Made by a program: the position numbers and the translations under genes. 64,000 nucleotides of DNA from Candidatus Thiocaldithrix dubininis (lineage in GTDB: Bacteria; Pseudomonadota; Gammaproteobacteria; Thiotrichales; Thiotrichaceae), in the NCBI GenBank assembly GCA_029972135.1, contig CP124755.1, positions 2,108,001-2,172,000 of the forward strand, written 5' to 3'. Of the stretch, positions 52,622 through 62,060 are shown piece by piece (within the stretch, counting starts at the first letter, position 1; each line of letters starts with the position of its first letter). The notes under the pieces were generated by a model. That model was not told the DNA's origin, did no database searches, and saw nothing but the letters and a program-made list of their open reading frames with translations.

Positions 52622-55600
52622 GCCGTTTTAACTTATCCGAATGGGCATTAGCCCATAAAAATTTTGTTTTATACCTAATGGTTCTAACCCTAATTTTGGG
52701 AATTTATGGCTATAACCGTTTAGGTCAAGCGGAAGACCCACCCTTTACCTTTAAAGTGATGTTGGTGCAGGCTTATTGGCCGGGGGCGACGGCGCAAGAA
52801 ATGGAAAAGCAAGTCGCCGACCGCATGGAGAAAACCATTCTTGAAACCGATTATGTGGATATTGTGCGCAGCTTTTCCCGCCCCGGTGAAACCAATATCT
52901 TTGTGATTGCTAAAGACAACGCCCCGTCTTCTGCTATGCCTAGCATGTTTTACGACATTCGCAAACGGGTCACGGATATGCGTGGACGTTTACCCTCGGG
53001 GGTATTAGGACCGTTTTTTAATGATGAATTTGGCGATACTTACGGCAATATTTACGCTTTAGTCGGTGATGGCTTTAGTTATGCGCAATTACGCGATGCG
53101 TCTGATGATATTCGCAAAGAATTATTACGCGTTAAAGATGTGTCACGCATTCTAAGCATTGGTGAGCAAGACGAACGCATTTATATTGAATTGTCCAATA
53201 GCAAGCTGGCGAATTTAGGCTTTACCGTGCAGCAATTAATTGATGTGTTGCAGGCGCAAAATACGATTACCGCAGTCGGTGCGTATAACACGCCCAGCGA
53301 CCGAATTTATGTGCGTCCCGAAGGTGCATTTAGCAGTTTAGAAGATATTCGCAATCTGCCATTAAATGTAAATGGGCGTAGCATTCGGTTACGTGAAGTG
53401 GCAGAGGTGAAACGCGGTTCGATTGACCCACCGTTTTATACCTTCCGTTATGAAGGCAAAAATGCGCTAGGCATTGGGGTTTCGATGCGTAAAGGCGGCG
53501 ACATTATCGCCTTAGGCAAAGCTTTAGATGCGACCATGCTACGCATTCAAGATCAGTTACCCGTCGGCATGGAATTACACAAAGTTAACGACCAACCAAC
53601 TGCCGTAAAAAGCTCCATTCAAGAATTTTTACAAGTGGTGTTTGAAGCCATAGTGATTGTACTAGCAGTGAGCTTCTTTAGCCTCGGTATGAGAGCAGGC
53701 ACAGTCGTAGCCTTGTCCATTCCCTTGGTGTTAGCCGCTACCTTTTTTGTGATGGATTTACTCGGTATTGGCTTACATAAAATCTCGTTAGGCTCGTTGG
53801 TGCTGGCTTTAGGTTTATTAGTCGACGATGCGATTATTGCCATTGAAATGATGGTGGTAAAAATGGAAGAAGGTTGGGAACGTACCAAAGCCGCCAGCGC
53901 GGCTTATACCACCACGGCTATCCCGATGTTAACGGGTACACTGGTAACGGCGGCGGGTTTCTTACCGATTGCGACTGCCCAATCGGCGGTGGGCGAATTC
54001 ACCCGCTCAATTTTCCAAGTAGTAACGATTGCGTTAGTGTTATCTTGGTTTGCGGCCGTCATTGTTATTCCCTATTTAGGTTATAAAATTCTGCCTGATC
54101 ATGTTGCGCATGATCCCAGTGAAACTAAACACGGCTTCATTGATCGTTTAACTAAACCGTTTTTAGATGCCCAACATCATTTAGCAGAAGGGTTTTATAA
54201 AGCTTTTCGTAAATTAATTAGCTTCTGTGTTAATTATCCGATCATTGTCATTTTATTAACGCTTGCCATGTTTGTTGGCTCATTGTTTTTGTTTCAATTT
54301 GTGCAAAAACAATTCTTTCCTAGCGCAACCCGTTTAGAACTGATTGTGGATTTAAAACTACCGGAAGGTTCATCTTTAAAAGCCACGCAAGCTGAAGTCA
54401 GCCGCTTAGAGAGCTATCTAAAAACTCAAAACGAATATATTAGTAATTACGTGGTGTATACAGGCAATGGTTCGCCCCGCTTTTATTTACCGTTAGATCA
54501 GCAATTACCCGCACCTAGTTTTGCACAAGCGGTTATTACCACTAAAAATATTGAAGCCCGCGAAGCGTTACGCGCCCGCTTAATTAATCTAGTGGATAAT
54601 AATCCCGAATTTAGTTTGGCACGGGGTCGTGTGGTACGTTTAGAAAATGGCCCGCCGGTAGGTTATCCAGTGCAATTCCGTGTATCTGGCGATGATTTAT
54701 GGAAAGTACGGGAAATCTCGGAAAAAGTTGCGGAAATTATGCGGGCTAACCCGTATTTGGTGAACGTCAATTTAGATTGGAATGAACGCAGCAAAGCCAT
54801 TCGCTTGAAAATTGATAATGCTAAAGCCATTAGTTTAGGCGTCACTCAACAAGCGTTATCGCAATTGTTGAAAAGCACCTTAGAAGGCGCACCGATTGGT
54901 GAATTTCGCGAATCGGATCAAACCATTCCTATTACCTTGCGCGGTGTGGAAGCGGAGCGTGATAAAATTTCCCGCTTAGCTAGTTTAAATGTTCCCACTG
55001 CTACGGGTAAAACCGTGCCTTTATCACAATTTGCTAAATTAGAATACGTGCAAGAAGAAGGTATTATTTGGCATCGCAACCGCGTTCCCACTATTACCGT
55101 GCGTGGCGATATTTATACCAATATCCAAGCGCCTACGGTTACCGCACAAGTAGAACAAGGGTTAGCCGAATTAAAAATTGGTTTACCCCTAGGGTATCGC
55201 TTAGAAACTGGCGGCGCGGTGGAAGAAAGCGCTAAAGGCAATGAATCCATTGGGGCGGGCTTTCCCTTATTTATTGTGGTGGTACTCACGTTATTAATGC
55301 TGCAACTGCAAAGCTTTCAGCGTGTCATTATGGTAGTGCTAACCGCCCCGTTTGGTTTAATTGGCGTAGCCTTATTCTTATTGCTATTTGATAAACCGTT
55401 TGGGTTTGTGGCTTTGCTGGGCACAATTGCCCTATCCGGTATGATTATGCGTAACTCGGTGATTTTGGTGGATCAAATCGACCGCAATATTGAAGACGGG
55501 CAACCTGCCAGAGAAGCCATTATTGAATCTGCCGTTCGCCGCTTTAGACCGATTATGCTCACTGCTTTAGCCGCTATTCTAGCGATGATTCCGTTATCCA

Positions 55601-55764
55601 AAAGCGTGTTTTTTGGACCAATGGCCATTGCAATTATGGGGGGGTTATTAGTGGCAACCTTATTAACCCTGTTATTCCTACCTGCGGTTTATACAGTTTG
55701 GTATAAGCTAACCAAGGGCAAAACAGCATTTATTAAAGGTGAAAAACCAGCAAGTATTATTTAA
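52618..55764 (+). CDS. RND-family efflux transporter
   Basis: A 1048-residue proton-driven pump. It has the classic duplicated fold: span 1 (about 15-33), a large periplasmic porter region, spans 2-6 (about 335-490) with LLVDDAIIAIE bearing the proton-relay aspartates of span 4, span 7 (about 535-560), a second porter region and spans 8-12 (about 870-1030). Early motifs include AYWPGATAQEMEKQV and RPGETNIFVIAKD. It resembles multidrug-type rather than metal-type pumps because the CzcA metal motifs are not evident. Substrate unknown. A strong terminator follows. Confidence 0.93.
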   Translation: MSRFNLSEWALAHKNFVLYLMVLTLILGIYGYNRLGQAEDPPFTFKVMLVQAYWPGATAQEMEKQVADRMEKTILETDYVDIVRSFSRPGETNIFVIAKDNAPSSAMPSMFYDIRKRVTDMRGRLPSGVLGPFFNDEFGDTYGNIYALVGDGFSYAQLRDASDDIRKELLRVKDVSRILSIGEQDERIYIELSNSKLANLGFTVQQLIDVLQAQNTITAVGAYNTPSDRIYVRPEGAFSSLEDIRNLPLNVNGRSIRLREVAEVKRGSIDPPFYTFRYEGKNALGIGVSMRKGGDIIALGKALDATMLRIQDQLPVGMELHKVNDQPTAVKSSIQEFLQVVFEAIVIVLAVSFFSLGMRAGTVVALSIPLVLAATFFVMDLLGIGLHKISLGSLVLALGLLVDDAIIAIEMMVVKMEEGWERTKAASAAYTTTAIPMLTGTLVTAAGFLPIATAQSAVGEFTRSIFQVVTIALVLSWFAAVIVIPYLGYKILPDHVAHDPSETKHGFIDRLTKPFLDAQHHLAEGFYKAFRKLISFCVNYPIIVILLTLAMFVGSLFLFQFVQKQFFPSATRLELIVDLKLPEGSSLKATQAEVSRLESYLKTQNEYISNYVVYTGNGSPRFYLPLDQQLPAPSFAQAVITTKNIEAREALRARLINLVDNNPEFSLARGRVVRLENGPPVGYPVQFRVSGDDLWKVREISEKVAEIMRANPYLVNVNLDWNERSKAIRLKIDNAKAISLGVTQQALSQLLKSTLEGAPIGEFRESDQTIPITLRGVEAERDKISRLASLNVPTATGKTVPLSQFAKLEYVQEEGIIWHRNRVPTITVRGDIYTNIQAPTVTAQVEQGLAELKIGLPLGYRLETGGAVEESAKGNESIGAGFPLFIVVVLTLLMLQLQSFQRVIMVVLTAPFGLIGVALFLLLFDKPFGFVALLGTIALSGMIMRNSVILVDQIDRNIEDGQPAREAIIESAVRRFRPIMLTALAAILAMIPLSKSVFFGPMAIAIMGGLLVATLLTLLFLPAVYTVWYKLTKGKTAFIKGEKPASII

Positions 55765-55774
55765 TACGTCAAAT

Positions 55775-55803
55775 AAAAATGTCCGGTCAAGCCGGACATT
55801 TTT
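55775..55803. terminator. Rho-independent terminator after the RND operon
   Basis: AAAAATGTCCGG (55775-55786) pairs with CCGGACATTTTT (55792-55803) around a 5-base loop, ending in T residues on the plus strand and, by symmetry, on the minus strand. It ends the TetR-MFP-RND operon and may also serve the minus-strand PRC-barrel gene. Confidence 0.9.
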
Positions 55804-55850
55804 ACGAGAGTAATCGCCTGAGAGAATAGCTTATAACCAATTAAAAAAGA

Positions 55851-56315
55851 TTAATTAGCATATTTGAATTCAGGAATTTGTTTTAATAAGTCTTTAGTAG
55901 CGCCGTCTAATAAAACGGTTTCACCGTTTACTTGGAAATATTTGGTTGCAATTGCAACTTTGCGCTCACCCATACCTAAGAAACCGCCTACACCAACAAT
56001 GGCATAGCTTGCTGTCATATCAGGCGCGATAATGATATCTTCGATTTTGCCAACTTTATCATTGCTTTCGTTAACAACTTCGTGACCCATAATTTGTTTA
56101 TGTACGCTCCAGCCAGTGACTGCCTCACCAAAGACTGAAACATCTACACCTTTCAAAGTACCACCCGCTAAAGGTACACCGGCAGCTTTAGCAGCCGCTT
56201 CTGTATCTTTTGCAGCTTCTTTTACGATGGTTTTTGTATCTTCTGCATTAACAAAACTGGTAGCAGTTAAAGTGGCAGCCATAATTAATGCTAATACTGA
56301 CATCCGTTTCATCAT
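55851..56315 (-). CDS. Secreted PRC-barrel domain protein
   Basis: A 154-residue exported protein. The signal peptide is about residues 1-24 (ending FVNA). An alanine/lysine-rich segment follows, then a PRC-barrel at about 70-145: HKQIMGHEVVNESNDKVGKIEDIIIAPD in two parts, YAIVGVGGFLGMGERKVAI and FQVNGETVLLDGATK. Bacterial secreted PRC-barrel proteins are often induced by osmotic or envelope stress, but no function is assigned here. The ATG at 56315 is followed by a second in-frame ATG at 56312; either is possible. Confidence 0.85.
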   Translation of the reverse strand: MMKRMSVLALIMAATLTATSFVNAEDTKTIVKEAAKDTEAAAKAAGVPLAGGTLKGVDVSVFGEAVTGWSVHKQIMGHEVVNESNDKVGKIEDIIIAPDMTASYAIVGVGGFLGMGERKVAIATKYFQVNGETVLLDGATKDLLKQIPEFKYAN

Positions 56316-56450
56316 AATGTACCTCTTGGAATTAATTCTTAAAATACGCTAATAAATAAACAACTCGCTTATTTTGCTGTTGCTTGGGTCAGTGTAGCTA
56401 AGAATATTTATAGATGCCGAATTCCATGATAATAACTAAGCTTTTTATTT

Positions 56451-56789
56451 TTATTTAGATAAATCGGCTATATCTGGTTTAGGTGCTCCACATTTCCAAC
56501 ATTGGGTAAATTGTGCCTCACATATTTCACCACATACTGTACAAGTCCACAGGGGTTCAATCGGGGCTTGCTTGCTATCTAAAAAGGTTTGGGCTAATAA
56601 ATGCTTAGCCTCTTCAGCTTGTTCTGGGCTTACCGCCAACTCAACCCCCATGCTCAGATTTAAATTAGGGCGTTCATGGCTATAACCGTACAACTCAGCG
56701 GGAATACCATTAGCGTCTAGCATGCCTTTGCCAATATCCGCATCGGTTAAGTTGCTAAACGTCCAAACTACTACAAACTCATTCGCCAT
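56451..56789 (-). CDS. DUF2007 protein with C-terminal zinc ribbon
   Basis: A 112-residue protein. The first 70 residues fit the DUF2007 signal-transducer-like fold (VVVWTFSNLTDADIGKGMLDANGIPAELYG in segments, MGVELAVSPEQAEEAKHLL). The end has CTVCGEICEAQFTQCWKCG, a four-cysteine zinc ribbon with CxxC pairs at about residues 83-102. Such small proteins are thought to bind regulatory partners; nothing here shows which. Monocistronic. Confidence 0.8.
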   Translation of the reverse strand: MANEFVVVWTFSNLTDADIGKGMLDANGIPAELYGYSHERPNLNLSMGVELAVSPEQAEEAKHLLAQTFLDSKQAPIEPLWTCTVCGEICEAQFTQCWKCGAPKPDIADLSK

Positions 56790-56999
56790 GTGCTTATCTC
56801 TCTAAAGCTAACTAAAAATTTAGTTTAGCATCGCCTCGAAAACACATTGGAATAAACGCAGAAAATACCCTGCCACTTGCAAGGGCTTAAATGCGTTTAT
56901 CTTTAAATATTAGCAACTTTACATTTAACTCGGTTAATTATAAAACCTAAGCCAATGACTAAATGACCATAATTCAAACCAAGCTTATAGTGGCAGGCA

Positions 57000-57617
57000 A
57001 TGTTATTATATTTTCTCGATTTATTAGGCGTAGCGGTCTTCGCCATTAGCGGAGCATTAAGTGCCGGACAAAAAAATTTTGATGTATTCGGCGTGTATGT
57101 GGTAGCAACGGTTACTGCAATTGGCGGCGGTAGTCTGCGGGATGTGTTATTAGATCGTCATCCCTTAGCGTGGATTCAAGACGCTAATTACTTGTGGACG
57201 ATTGGTCTAGCCAGCTTACTGACCTTGCTTTATACCCGCCGTTTTACACCACCCCAACGAGTCTTATTAATTGCGGATGCGCTAGGGGTGGCTATGTTTG
57301 CCATTATGGGCGCGCGCATTGCCGAACACCAAGGTTTAGCGCCGTTAATCGTCATTGTGATGGGCACCATTACGGGCATTGCGGGCGGCATTATGCGCGA
57401 TCTATTGTGTGCTGAAATCCCGCTAGTATTGCGGCGCGAAATTTACGCCACCGCTATTATTGCGGGTATCAGCGCTTATTTGATTGCCGAGCGCTTACAG
57501 CTTGATCCCCAACTTGCTATCGGTTTAGGTATGTTAACCATTATTCTGATTCGCTTATGGGCCATTTATTTTAACGCGCACTTACCTAGTTTTGATTGGC
57601 TGAATCGTAAAACTTAG
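57000..57617 (+). CDS. TRIC-type cation channel family protein (YicG/UPF0126)
   Basis: A 205-residue membrane protein with seven spans in the duplicated UPF0126 arrangement: FLDLLGVAVFAISGALSAG, VTAIGGGSLRDVLLDRHPLAW, VLLIADALGVAMFAIMGA and the second repeat ITGIAGGIMRDLLCAEIPLVL. The repeated GGGSLRD / GGIMRD motifs are the hallmark. Prokaryotic relatives form trimeric cation channels. The stop overlaps the convergent DUF2238 gene by 4 bases. The 210-base upstream gap shows no gene. Confidence 0.9.
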   Translation: MLLYFLDLLGVAVFAISGALSAGQKNFDVFGVYVVATVTAIGGGSLRDVLLDRHPLAWIQDANYLWTIGLASLLTLLYTRRFTPPQRVLLIADALGVAMFAIMGARIAEHQGLAPLIVIVMGTITGIAGGIMRDLLCAEIPLVLRREIYATAIIAGISAYLIAERLQLDPQLAIGLGMLTIILIRLWAIYFNAHLPSFDWLNRKT

Positions 57618-58219
57618 GCATACAGCGATAAATGGCGTAATTGCTTATCATGCAGGCGTGATAATAATAGCAATGCTAAAATCGCGCCTAACAAGGCAAA
57701 TCCCATATCGGATTGGGTATCCCACACATAGCCTTGTGTTCCTAAGAAAGCTTCGGCGGAATCACCTGACATTTCTGCTACTGCCCATTCAATCAGTTCA
57801 TAGAACGCGCTAAAGGCTAAGCAAAAACAAATAATAAAGAAATTGCGCCACGCCGCGCCATTAACCACCCGCTTACGAATTAAGATTTCACGCGCAATCA
57901 TGGCAGGGTCAAAACCTTGCATAAAATGCCCAAGCTTATCGTAATTATTCCGCGTACCGTGGGTGGCATCACGAATCCAATCAAATAATGGCACTTCAGC
58001 ATAGGTATAATGCCCGCCAACCATGAGAATCACGCAGTGAATCAGAATCAGGGTATAAACCAAGGGTGTAAGCGGAAAAGAACGATAGGTTAGCACTAAT
58101 ATCACCAGCCCAATCAGCGCAGGCAATACTTCTAAAAACCAAGTGTAGGTATCTTTCGGGTTAATACCCGACCAGATTAATACTGAGAAATAAATAGCCA
58201 ACCAAATAAATTTACCCAT
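57614..58219 (-). CDS. DUF2238 membrane protein (YjdF-like)
   Basis: A 201-residue membrane protein with about six spans. Family motifs are FYELIEWAVAEMSGDSAEAFLGTQGYVWDTQSDM in successive segments and DKLGHFMQGFDPAMIAREIL. Function is unknown. ATG 58219 is used because AGGTGG precedes it; an in-frame start at 58375 would add 52 residues running through the purH promoter region. Convergent with the TRIC gene and divergent from purH. Confidence 0.85.
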   Translation of the reverse strand: MGKFIWLAIYFSVLIWSGINPKDTYTWFLEVLPALIGLVILVLTYRSFPLTPLVYTLILIHCVILMVGGHYTYAEVPLFDWIRDATHGTRNNYDKLGHFMQGFDPAMIAREILIRKRVVNGAAWRNFFIICFCLAFSAFYELIEWAVAEMSGDSAEAFLGTQGYVWDTQSDMGFALLGAILALLLLSRLHDKQLRHLSLYA

Positions 58220-58377
58220 ATCCCCACCTGCACCCAAAAAAAGCTTTCTTAAGGTGTAGCACAAGTTTATTAAATTGTGCATCAACAGCCCCATCGCCAA
58301 GTTGTAGATTATTGCGCTAACACTTGGCCCGCGTAGGTGAATCGTTACAATACCGGGTTTTACCCCAGGATGCATTC

Positions 58378-59955
58378 ATGAGCGTTTCCAACGAACCGAT
58401 TACTCGCGCCTTAATTAGTGTTTCTGACAAAACTGGCATTGTGGAATTTGCCCGTTTTTTGCGTAATTCTGATATTGAAATCTTATCAACCGGCGGCACA
58501 GCCAAATTATTAGCTGAGAATGGCTTAAAAGTCACCGAAGTGTCTGACTACACCGGCTTTCCTGAAATGATGGATGGACGCGTCAAAACCTTACACCCCA
58601 GCATTCATGGCGGTATTTTAGGGCGGCGCGGTACAGACGATGCGGTAATGGCAGAACACGGTATCGGGCGCATTGACTTAATTATTGTGAATTTGTACCC
58701 CTTTGAAGCCACCACAGCTAAGCCTGATTGCAATTATGAAGACGCGGTTGAAAATATTGATATTGGCGGCCCGGCAATGGTACGCGCCAGTGCGAAAAAC
58801 CACGCACACGTCACGATTGTGGTAGACCCTAGCGATTATCCCCGTGTGCAACAAGCGATGGAAGAGAACCATAATGCTGTACCCTTTGCCACGCGCTTAA
58901 GCTTAGCCGTAAAAGCCTTTGAACATACCGCTCGTTACGACGGTATGATTGCCAACTATTTCGGTAGCCGTATTGATGACGCGTCATACGATGCGCCACA
59001 AACCTTCCCCCGTACTTTCAATATTCAAGTCGAGAAAAAACAAGACTTGCGTTACGGTGAAAACAGCCACCAACAAGCCGCGTTTTATATCGAAAAAAAT
59101 GCACCGCAAGGCACAATCTCCACCGCTCGCCAAATTCAAGGCAAAGAACTCTCTTATAACAACATTGCTGACGCAGACGCGGCGTTAGAATGTGTACGCC
59201 AATTTGACTTACCGGCTTGTGTAATTGTCAAACACGCCAATCCTTGCGGCGTGGCAGTCGGCATTAATATTCAAATCGCTTATGAGCGCGCTTTCTCGAC
59301 TGACCCTGAATCAGCATTTGGTGGCATTATCGCTTTCAATAGTGAAGTCGACCCCGCTACCATGCAAGCCATTTTGGACAAGCAATTTGTTGAAGTGATT
59401 ATCGCGCCAAGTATTTCCGCCGAAGCTCAAGCGATTGCGGCGCAAAAGAAAAATGTACGTTTATTGGAATGTGGCAAATTAGCACCCGTTATCGACCAAC
59501 TTGACTTTAAACGAGTCAGCGGCGGCTTATTGGTACAAACCAATGACAACTTACTCAACAATGATTTAGTGGTAGTTACCGAATTACAACCGACGCAAGA
59601 ACAATACGGCGACTTATTATTTGCTTGGCAAGTGGCTAAATACGTTAAATCCAACGCGATTGTGTACGCGCACGACAATATGACCATTGGTATTGGCGCT
59701 GGGCAAATGAGCCGCGTTAATTCTGCCCGCATTGCTGCCATTAAAGCCGAGCACGCAGGCTTAAAAGTGGAAGGCTCTGTCATGGCCTCTGACGCGTTCT
59801 TCCCGTTCCGTGATGGTATTGATAATGCCGCCAAGGTTGGCATTAAAGCCGTTATCCAACCGGGTGGCTCAATGCGCGATCAAGAAGTCATTGATGCCGC
59901 TAACGAACACGGCATTGCTATGGTCTTTACGGGCATGCGCCACTTCCGGCATTAA
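58378..59955 (+). CDS. purH: Bifunctional AICAR transformylase / IMP cyclohydrolase
   Basis: Last two steps of purine synthesis: formylation of AICAR and ring closure to IMP. The N-terminal cyclohydrolase region (about 1-200) has [36 protein letters not shown] and INLYPFE-like IVNLYPFEA. The C-terminal transformylase has [44 protein letters not shown] and the final [11 protein letters not shown]. With ATG 58378 it has 525 residues, close to the usual 529; a longer frame start at 58324 is not supported. Confidence 0.97.
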   Translation: MSVSNEPITRALISVSDKTGIVEFARFLRNSDIEILSTGGTAKLLAENGLKVTEVSDYTGFPEMMDGRVKTLHPSIHGGILGRRGTDDAVMAEHGIGRIDLIIVNLYPFEATTAKPDCNYEDAVENIDIGGPAMVRASAKNHAHVTIVVDPSDYPRVQQAMEENHNAVPFATRLSLAVKAFEHTARYDGMIANYFGSRIDDASYDAPQTFPRTFNIQVEKKQDLRYGENSHQQAAFYIEKNAPQGTISTARQIQGKELSYNNIADADAALECVRQFDLPACVIVKHANPCGVAVGINIQIAYERAFSTDPESAFGGIIAFNSEVDPATMQAILDKQFVEVIIAPSISAEAQAIAAQKKNVRLLECGKLAPVIDQLDFKRVSGGLLVQTNDNLLNNDLVVVTELQPTQEQYGDLLFAWQVAKYVKSNAIVYAHDNMTIGIGAGQMSRVNSARIAAIKAEHAGLKVEGSVMASDAFFPFRDGIDNAAKVGIKAVIQPGGSMRDQEVIDAANEHGIAMVFTGMRHFRH

Positions 59956-59983
59956 ACACGGCTTGCAACGCGGCTTACAGCAC

Positions 59984-60008
59984 ACTGCCTAGTGATATAC
60001 TAGGCAGT
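59984..60008 (+). terminator. Hairpin after purH
   Basis: ACTGCCTAGT (59984-59993) pairs perfectly with ACTAGGCAGT (59999-60008) around a 5-base loop in the 107-base gap between purH and hsdM. The following bases are not T-rich, so it may need Rho or act as an RNA stabiliser. Confidence 0.5.
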
Positions 60009-60062
60009 AATAAGGTCACTGCCCTATCTACTCCCCTAGCTCTCTGATACTAAAGGAACTGC

Positions 60063-62060
60063 ATGTCAATCGCGTCTAAAACCTTCGACGAATCCCTACT
60101 CTGGGACACGGCTAATAAACTACGCGGCACGGTGGAATCCTCCGAATACAAGCATGTAGTGCTGAGCCTGATTTTCTTAAAGTTTGCCAGCGATAAATTT
60201 GCTGAACGCGAGCAAGAGTTGATAGATGCGGGGCAAGAAGCGTTTTTGGATATGGTGGAATTTTACACCATGAAAAACGTGTTTTACCTGCCGGAAGCAG
60301 CGCGGTGGTTATACATTCAAGCCAATGCTAAACAACCGAATATTGCTTTATTGATTGATACCGCCTTATCGACCTTAGAGAAAAATAACAAAGCCTTACG
60401 TGGTGCATTGCCCGATAACTACTTTTCGCGCTTGGGTTTGGACACCAGTAAGTTAGCCGCATTGATTGATACTATTAGCAATATCGACACGCTAGCGGAT
60501 AAAGAAAACGATGTGGTTGGGCGGGTGTATGAGTACTTTTTAGGTAAGTTTGCGGCAGCGGAAGGCAAATTAGGCGGCGAGTTTTATACCCCGAAATGCG
60601 TGGTAAATCTGATTGCGGAAATGATTGAGCCGTATAAGGGCAAGATTTATGACCCCTGTTGTGGTTCGGGCGGTATGTTTGTGCAGTCGATTAAATTTGT
60701 CGAGAGTCATCATGGCAATAAAAAAGATATTTCGATTTATGGGCAGGAATACACCGGAACGACCTATAAACTGGCGAAAATGAATCTGGCGATTCGCTCG
60801 ATTTCCGGCAATTTAGGCGAAGTACCCGCTGATACCTTTTTCAAAGACCAACACCCTGATTTAAAAGCCGATTACATTATGGCAAACCCGCCGTTTAATC
60901 AAAAAGATTGGCGAGGGGCGGATGAGTTGGTGAATGACCCGCGTTGGTCGGGCTATGAAGTGCCACCGACGGGTAATGCCAACTATGCGTGGATTTTGCA
61001 CATGCTGTCCAAGCTCTCCGCGCAAGGTGTGGCGGGCTTTGTGATGGCGAATGGTTCGATGTCGACCAATACCAATTCCGAAAGCGAAATTCGTAAGCGT
61101 TTAATTGAAAACGATGTGGTGGATTGCATGATTGCCTTGCCCGGACAATTGTTTTTCACCACGCAGATTCCCGTGTGTTTGTGGTTTTTGACCAAATCGA
61201 AAGCGGCGAATAGTGAGCGCGATTTTCGGGATCGACGCGGCGAAACTTTGTTTATTGATGCGCGGAATATGGGGTCAATGATTGACCGTACACATAAGGA
61301 ATTGACGACGGCGGATATTGCCGAGATTGCCGATACCTACCACCGATGGCGTTCCGTAGGGGCAGACCTATGTGTCTGCCCTTCTTCCAATGTAGGTGCT
61401 ACTACCAACAGGGCGAACACACAGGTTCGCCCCTACAACGATGTGCCGGATGATATGAACGGTATTATCGATGGGGCGAACCCCATTACCAACAGGGCGA
61501 ACACGCAGGTTCGCCCCTACAACGATGTGCCGAATGATGTGAACCCCATCGGTAATGTGCCGGATGACGTAGGGGCAGACCTACGTGTCTGCCCTAATGC
61601 GGGTGGTATTGAAAATAATGTGACCGATACCCGCAACAACGATGTGCCAGATGATGCGAACGGTGTTACCGATAGGGCGAACACGCAGGTTCGCCCCTAC
61701 AACGATGTGCCGAATGATGCGAACCCCATCGGTAATGTGCCGAATGACGTAGGGGCAGACCTACGTGTCTGCCCTTCTTCCAATGTAGGTGCTACTACCA
61801 ACAGGGCGAACACACAGGTTCGCCCCTACGTGGATATTGCGGGGTTTTGTAAATCGGCGACGTTGGAGGAGATTCGTGCCAATGATTATGTGTTGACACC
61901 GGGGCGGTATGTGGGGGCGGCGGTGGTAGAGGATGATGGAATTGCGTTTGAAACCAAGATGGCGGAGTTGAGTCAGGCGTTGTATGCGCAGATGCAGCAA
62001 GCGCAGGCATTGGATGCGGTGATTCGTCTTAATCTGGAGGGCTTGGGTTATGGCGAGTGA
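60063..62060 (+). CDS. hsdM: Type I restriction-modification methyltransferase subunit HsdM with in-frame repeat insertion
   Basis: N6-adenine methyltransferase that, with HsdS, methylates the recognition site. The N-terminal helical HsdM_N domain (about 5-145) is followed by the methylase core: GGEFYTPKCVV, motif I DPCCGSGGMF (197-206) and motif IV ANPPF (274-278). Residues 432-589 are foreign: a 158-residue insert encoded by palindromic repeats (peptides GADLCVCP, RANTQVRPY, NDVPDD). Beyond it the family sequence resumes as VDIAGFCKSATLEEIRANDYVLTPGRYVG in adjoining pieces. Without the insert the protein would be 507 residues, the normal size. Stop overlaps hsdS by 11 bases. Whether the enlarged protein is active is unknown. 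Confidence 0.92.
   Translation: MSIASKTFDESLLWDTANKLRGTVESSEYKHVVLSLIFLKFASDKFAEREQELIDAGQEAFLDMVEFYTMKNVFYLPEAARWLYIQANAKQPNIALLIDTALSTLEKNNKALRGALPDNYFSRLGLDTSKLAALIDTISNIDTLADKENDVVGRVYEYFLGKFAAAEGKLGGEFYTPKCVVNLIAEMIEPYKGKIYDPCCGSGGMFVQSIKFVESHHGNKKDISIYGQEYTGTTYKLAKMNLAIRSISGNLGEVPADTFFKDQHPDLKADYIMANPPFNQKDWRGADELVNDPRWSGYEVPPTGNANYAWILHMLSKLSAQGVAGFVMANGSMSTNTNSESEIRKRLIENDVVDCMIALPGQLFFTTQIPVCLWFLTKSKAANSERDFRDRRGETLFIDARNMGSMIDRTHKELTTADIAEIADTYHRWRSVGADLCVCPSSNVGATTNRANTQVRPYNDVPDDMNGIIDGANPITNRANTQVRPYNDVPNDVNPIGNVPDDVGADLRVCPNAGGIENNVTDTRNNDVPDDANGVTDRANTQVRPYNDVPNDANPIGNVPNDVGADLRVCPSSNVGATTNRANTQVRPYVDIAGFCKSATLEEIRANDYVLTPGRYVGAAVVEDDGIAFETKMAELSQALYAQMQQAQALDAVIRLNLEGLGYGE
61356..61829. 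repeat. 474-bp cassette of alternating palindromic repeats inside hsdM
   Basis: Two 26-base units alternate. Unit A (61356-61381, 61569-61594, 61749-61774) holds the hairpin GGGCAGAC-N6-GTCTGCCC. Unit B (61411-61436, 61495-61520, 61675-61700, 61804-61829) holds GGGCGAAC-N6-GTTCGCCC. The cassette begins GTAGGGGC and ends GCCCCTAC, an 8-base terminal inverted repeat. The first and last 81 bases (61356-61436, 61749-61829) are the same except for one base; 61495-61594 recurs at 61675-61774 with two differences. All unit offsets are multiples of three, and 474 is 158 codons. Confidence 0.9.

Noticed and set aside
58219..58375. N-terminal extension of the DUF2238 gene
   Set aside because: The additional codons cover the purH promoter region and have no family similarity; a ribosome site supports the internal start.
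59427..59843. 138-codon minus-strand frame inside purH
   Set aside because: Antisense shadow of conserved PurH coding sequence with no independent signal.
61356..61829. Possible CRISPR array in the regularly repeated region
   Set aside because: The repeats are palindromic units of two kinds with repetitive, translated spacers and uneven spacing, inside an open reading frame. CRISPR spacers are unique and non-coding, and no cas genes are nearby.
61761..62010. Open frames on the minus strand across the hsdM repeat block
   Set aside because: They arise because the palindromic units are open on both strands. They lack ribosome sites and any family resemblance, and they lie antisense to a clear hsdM.
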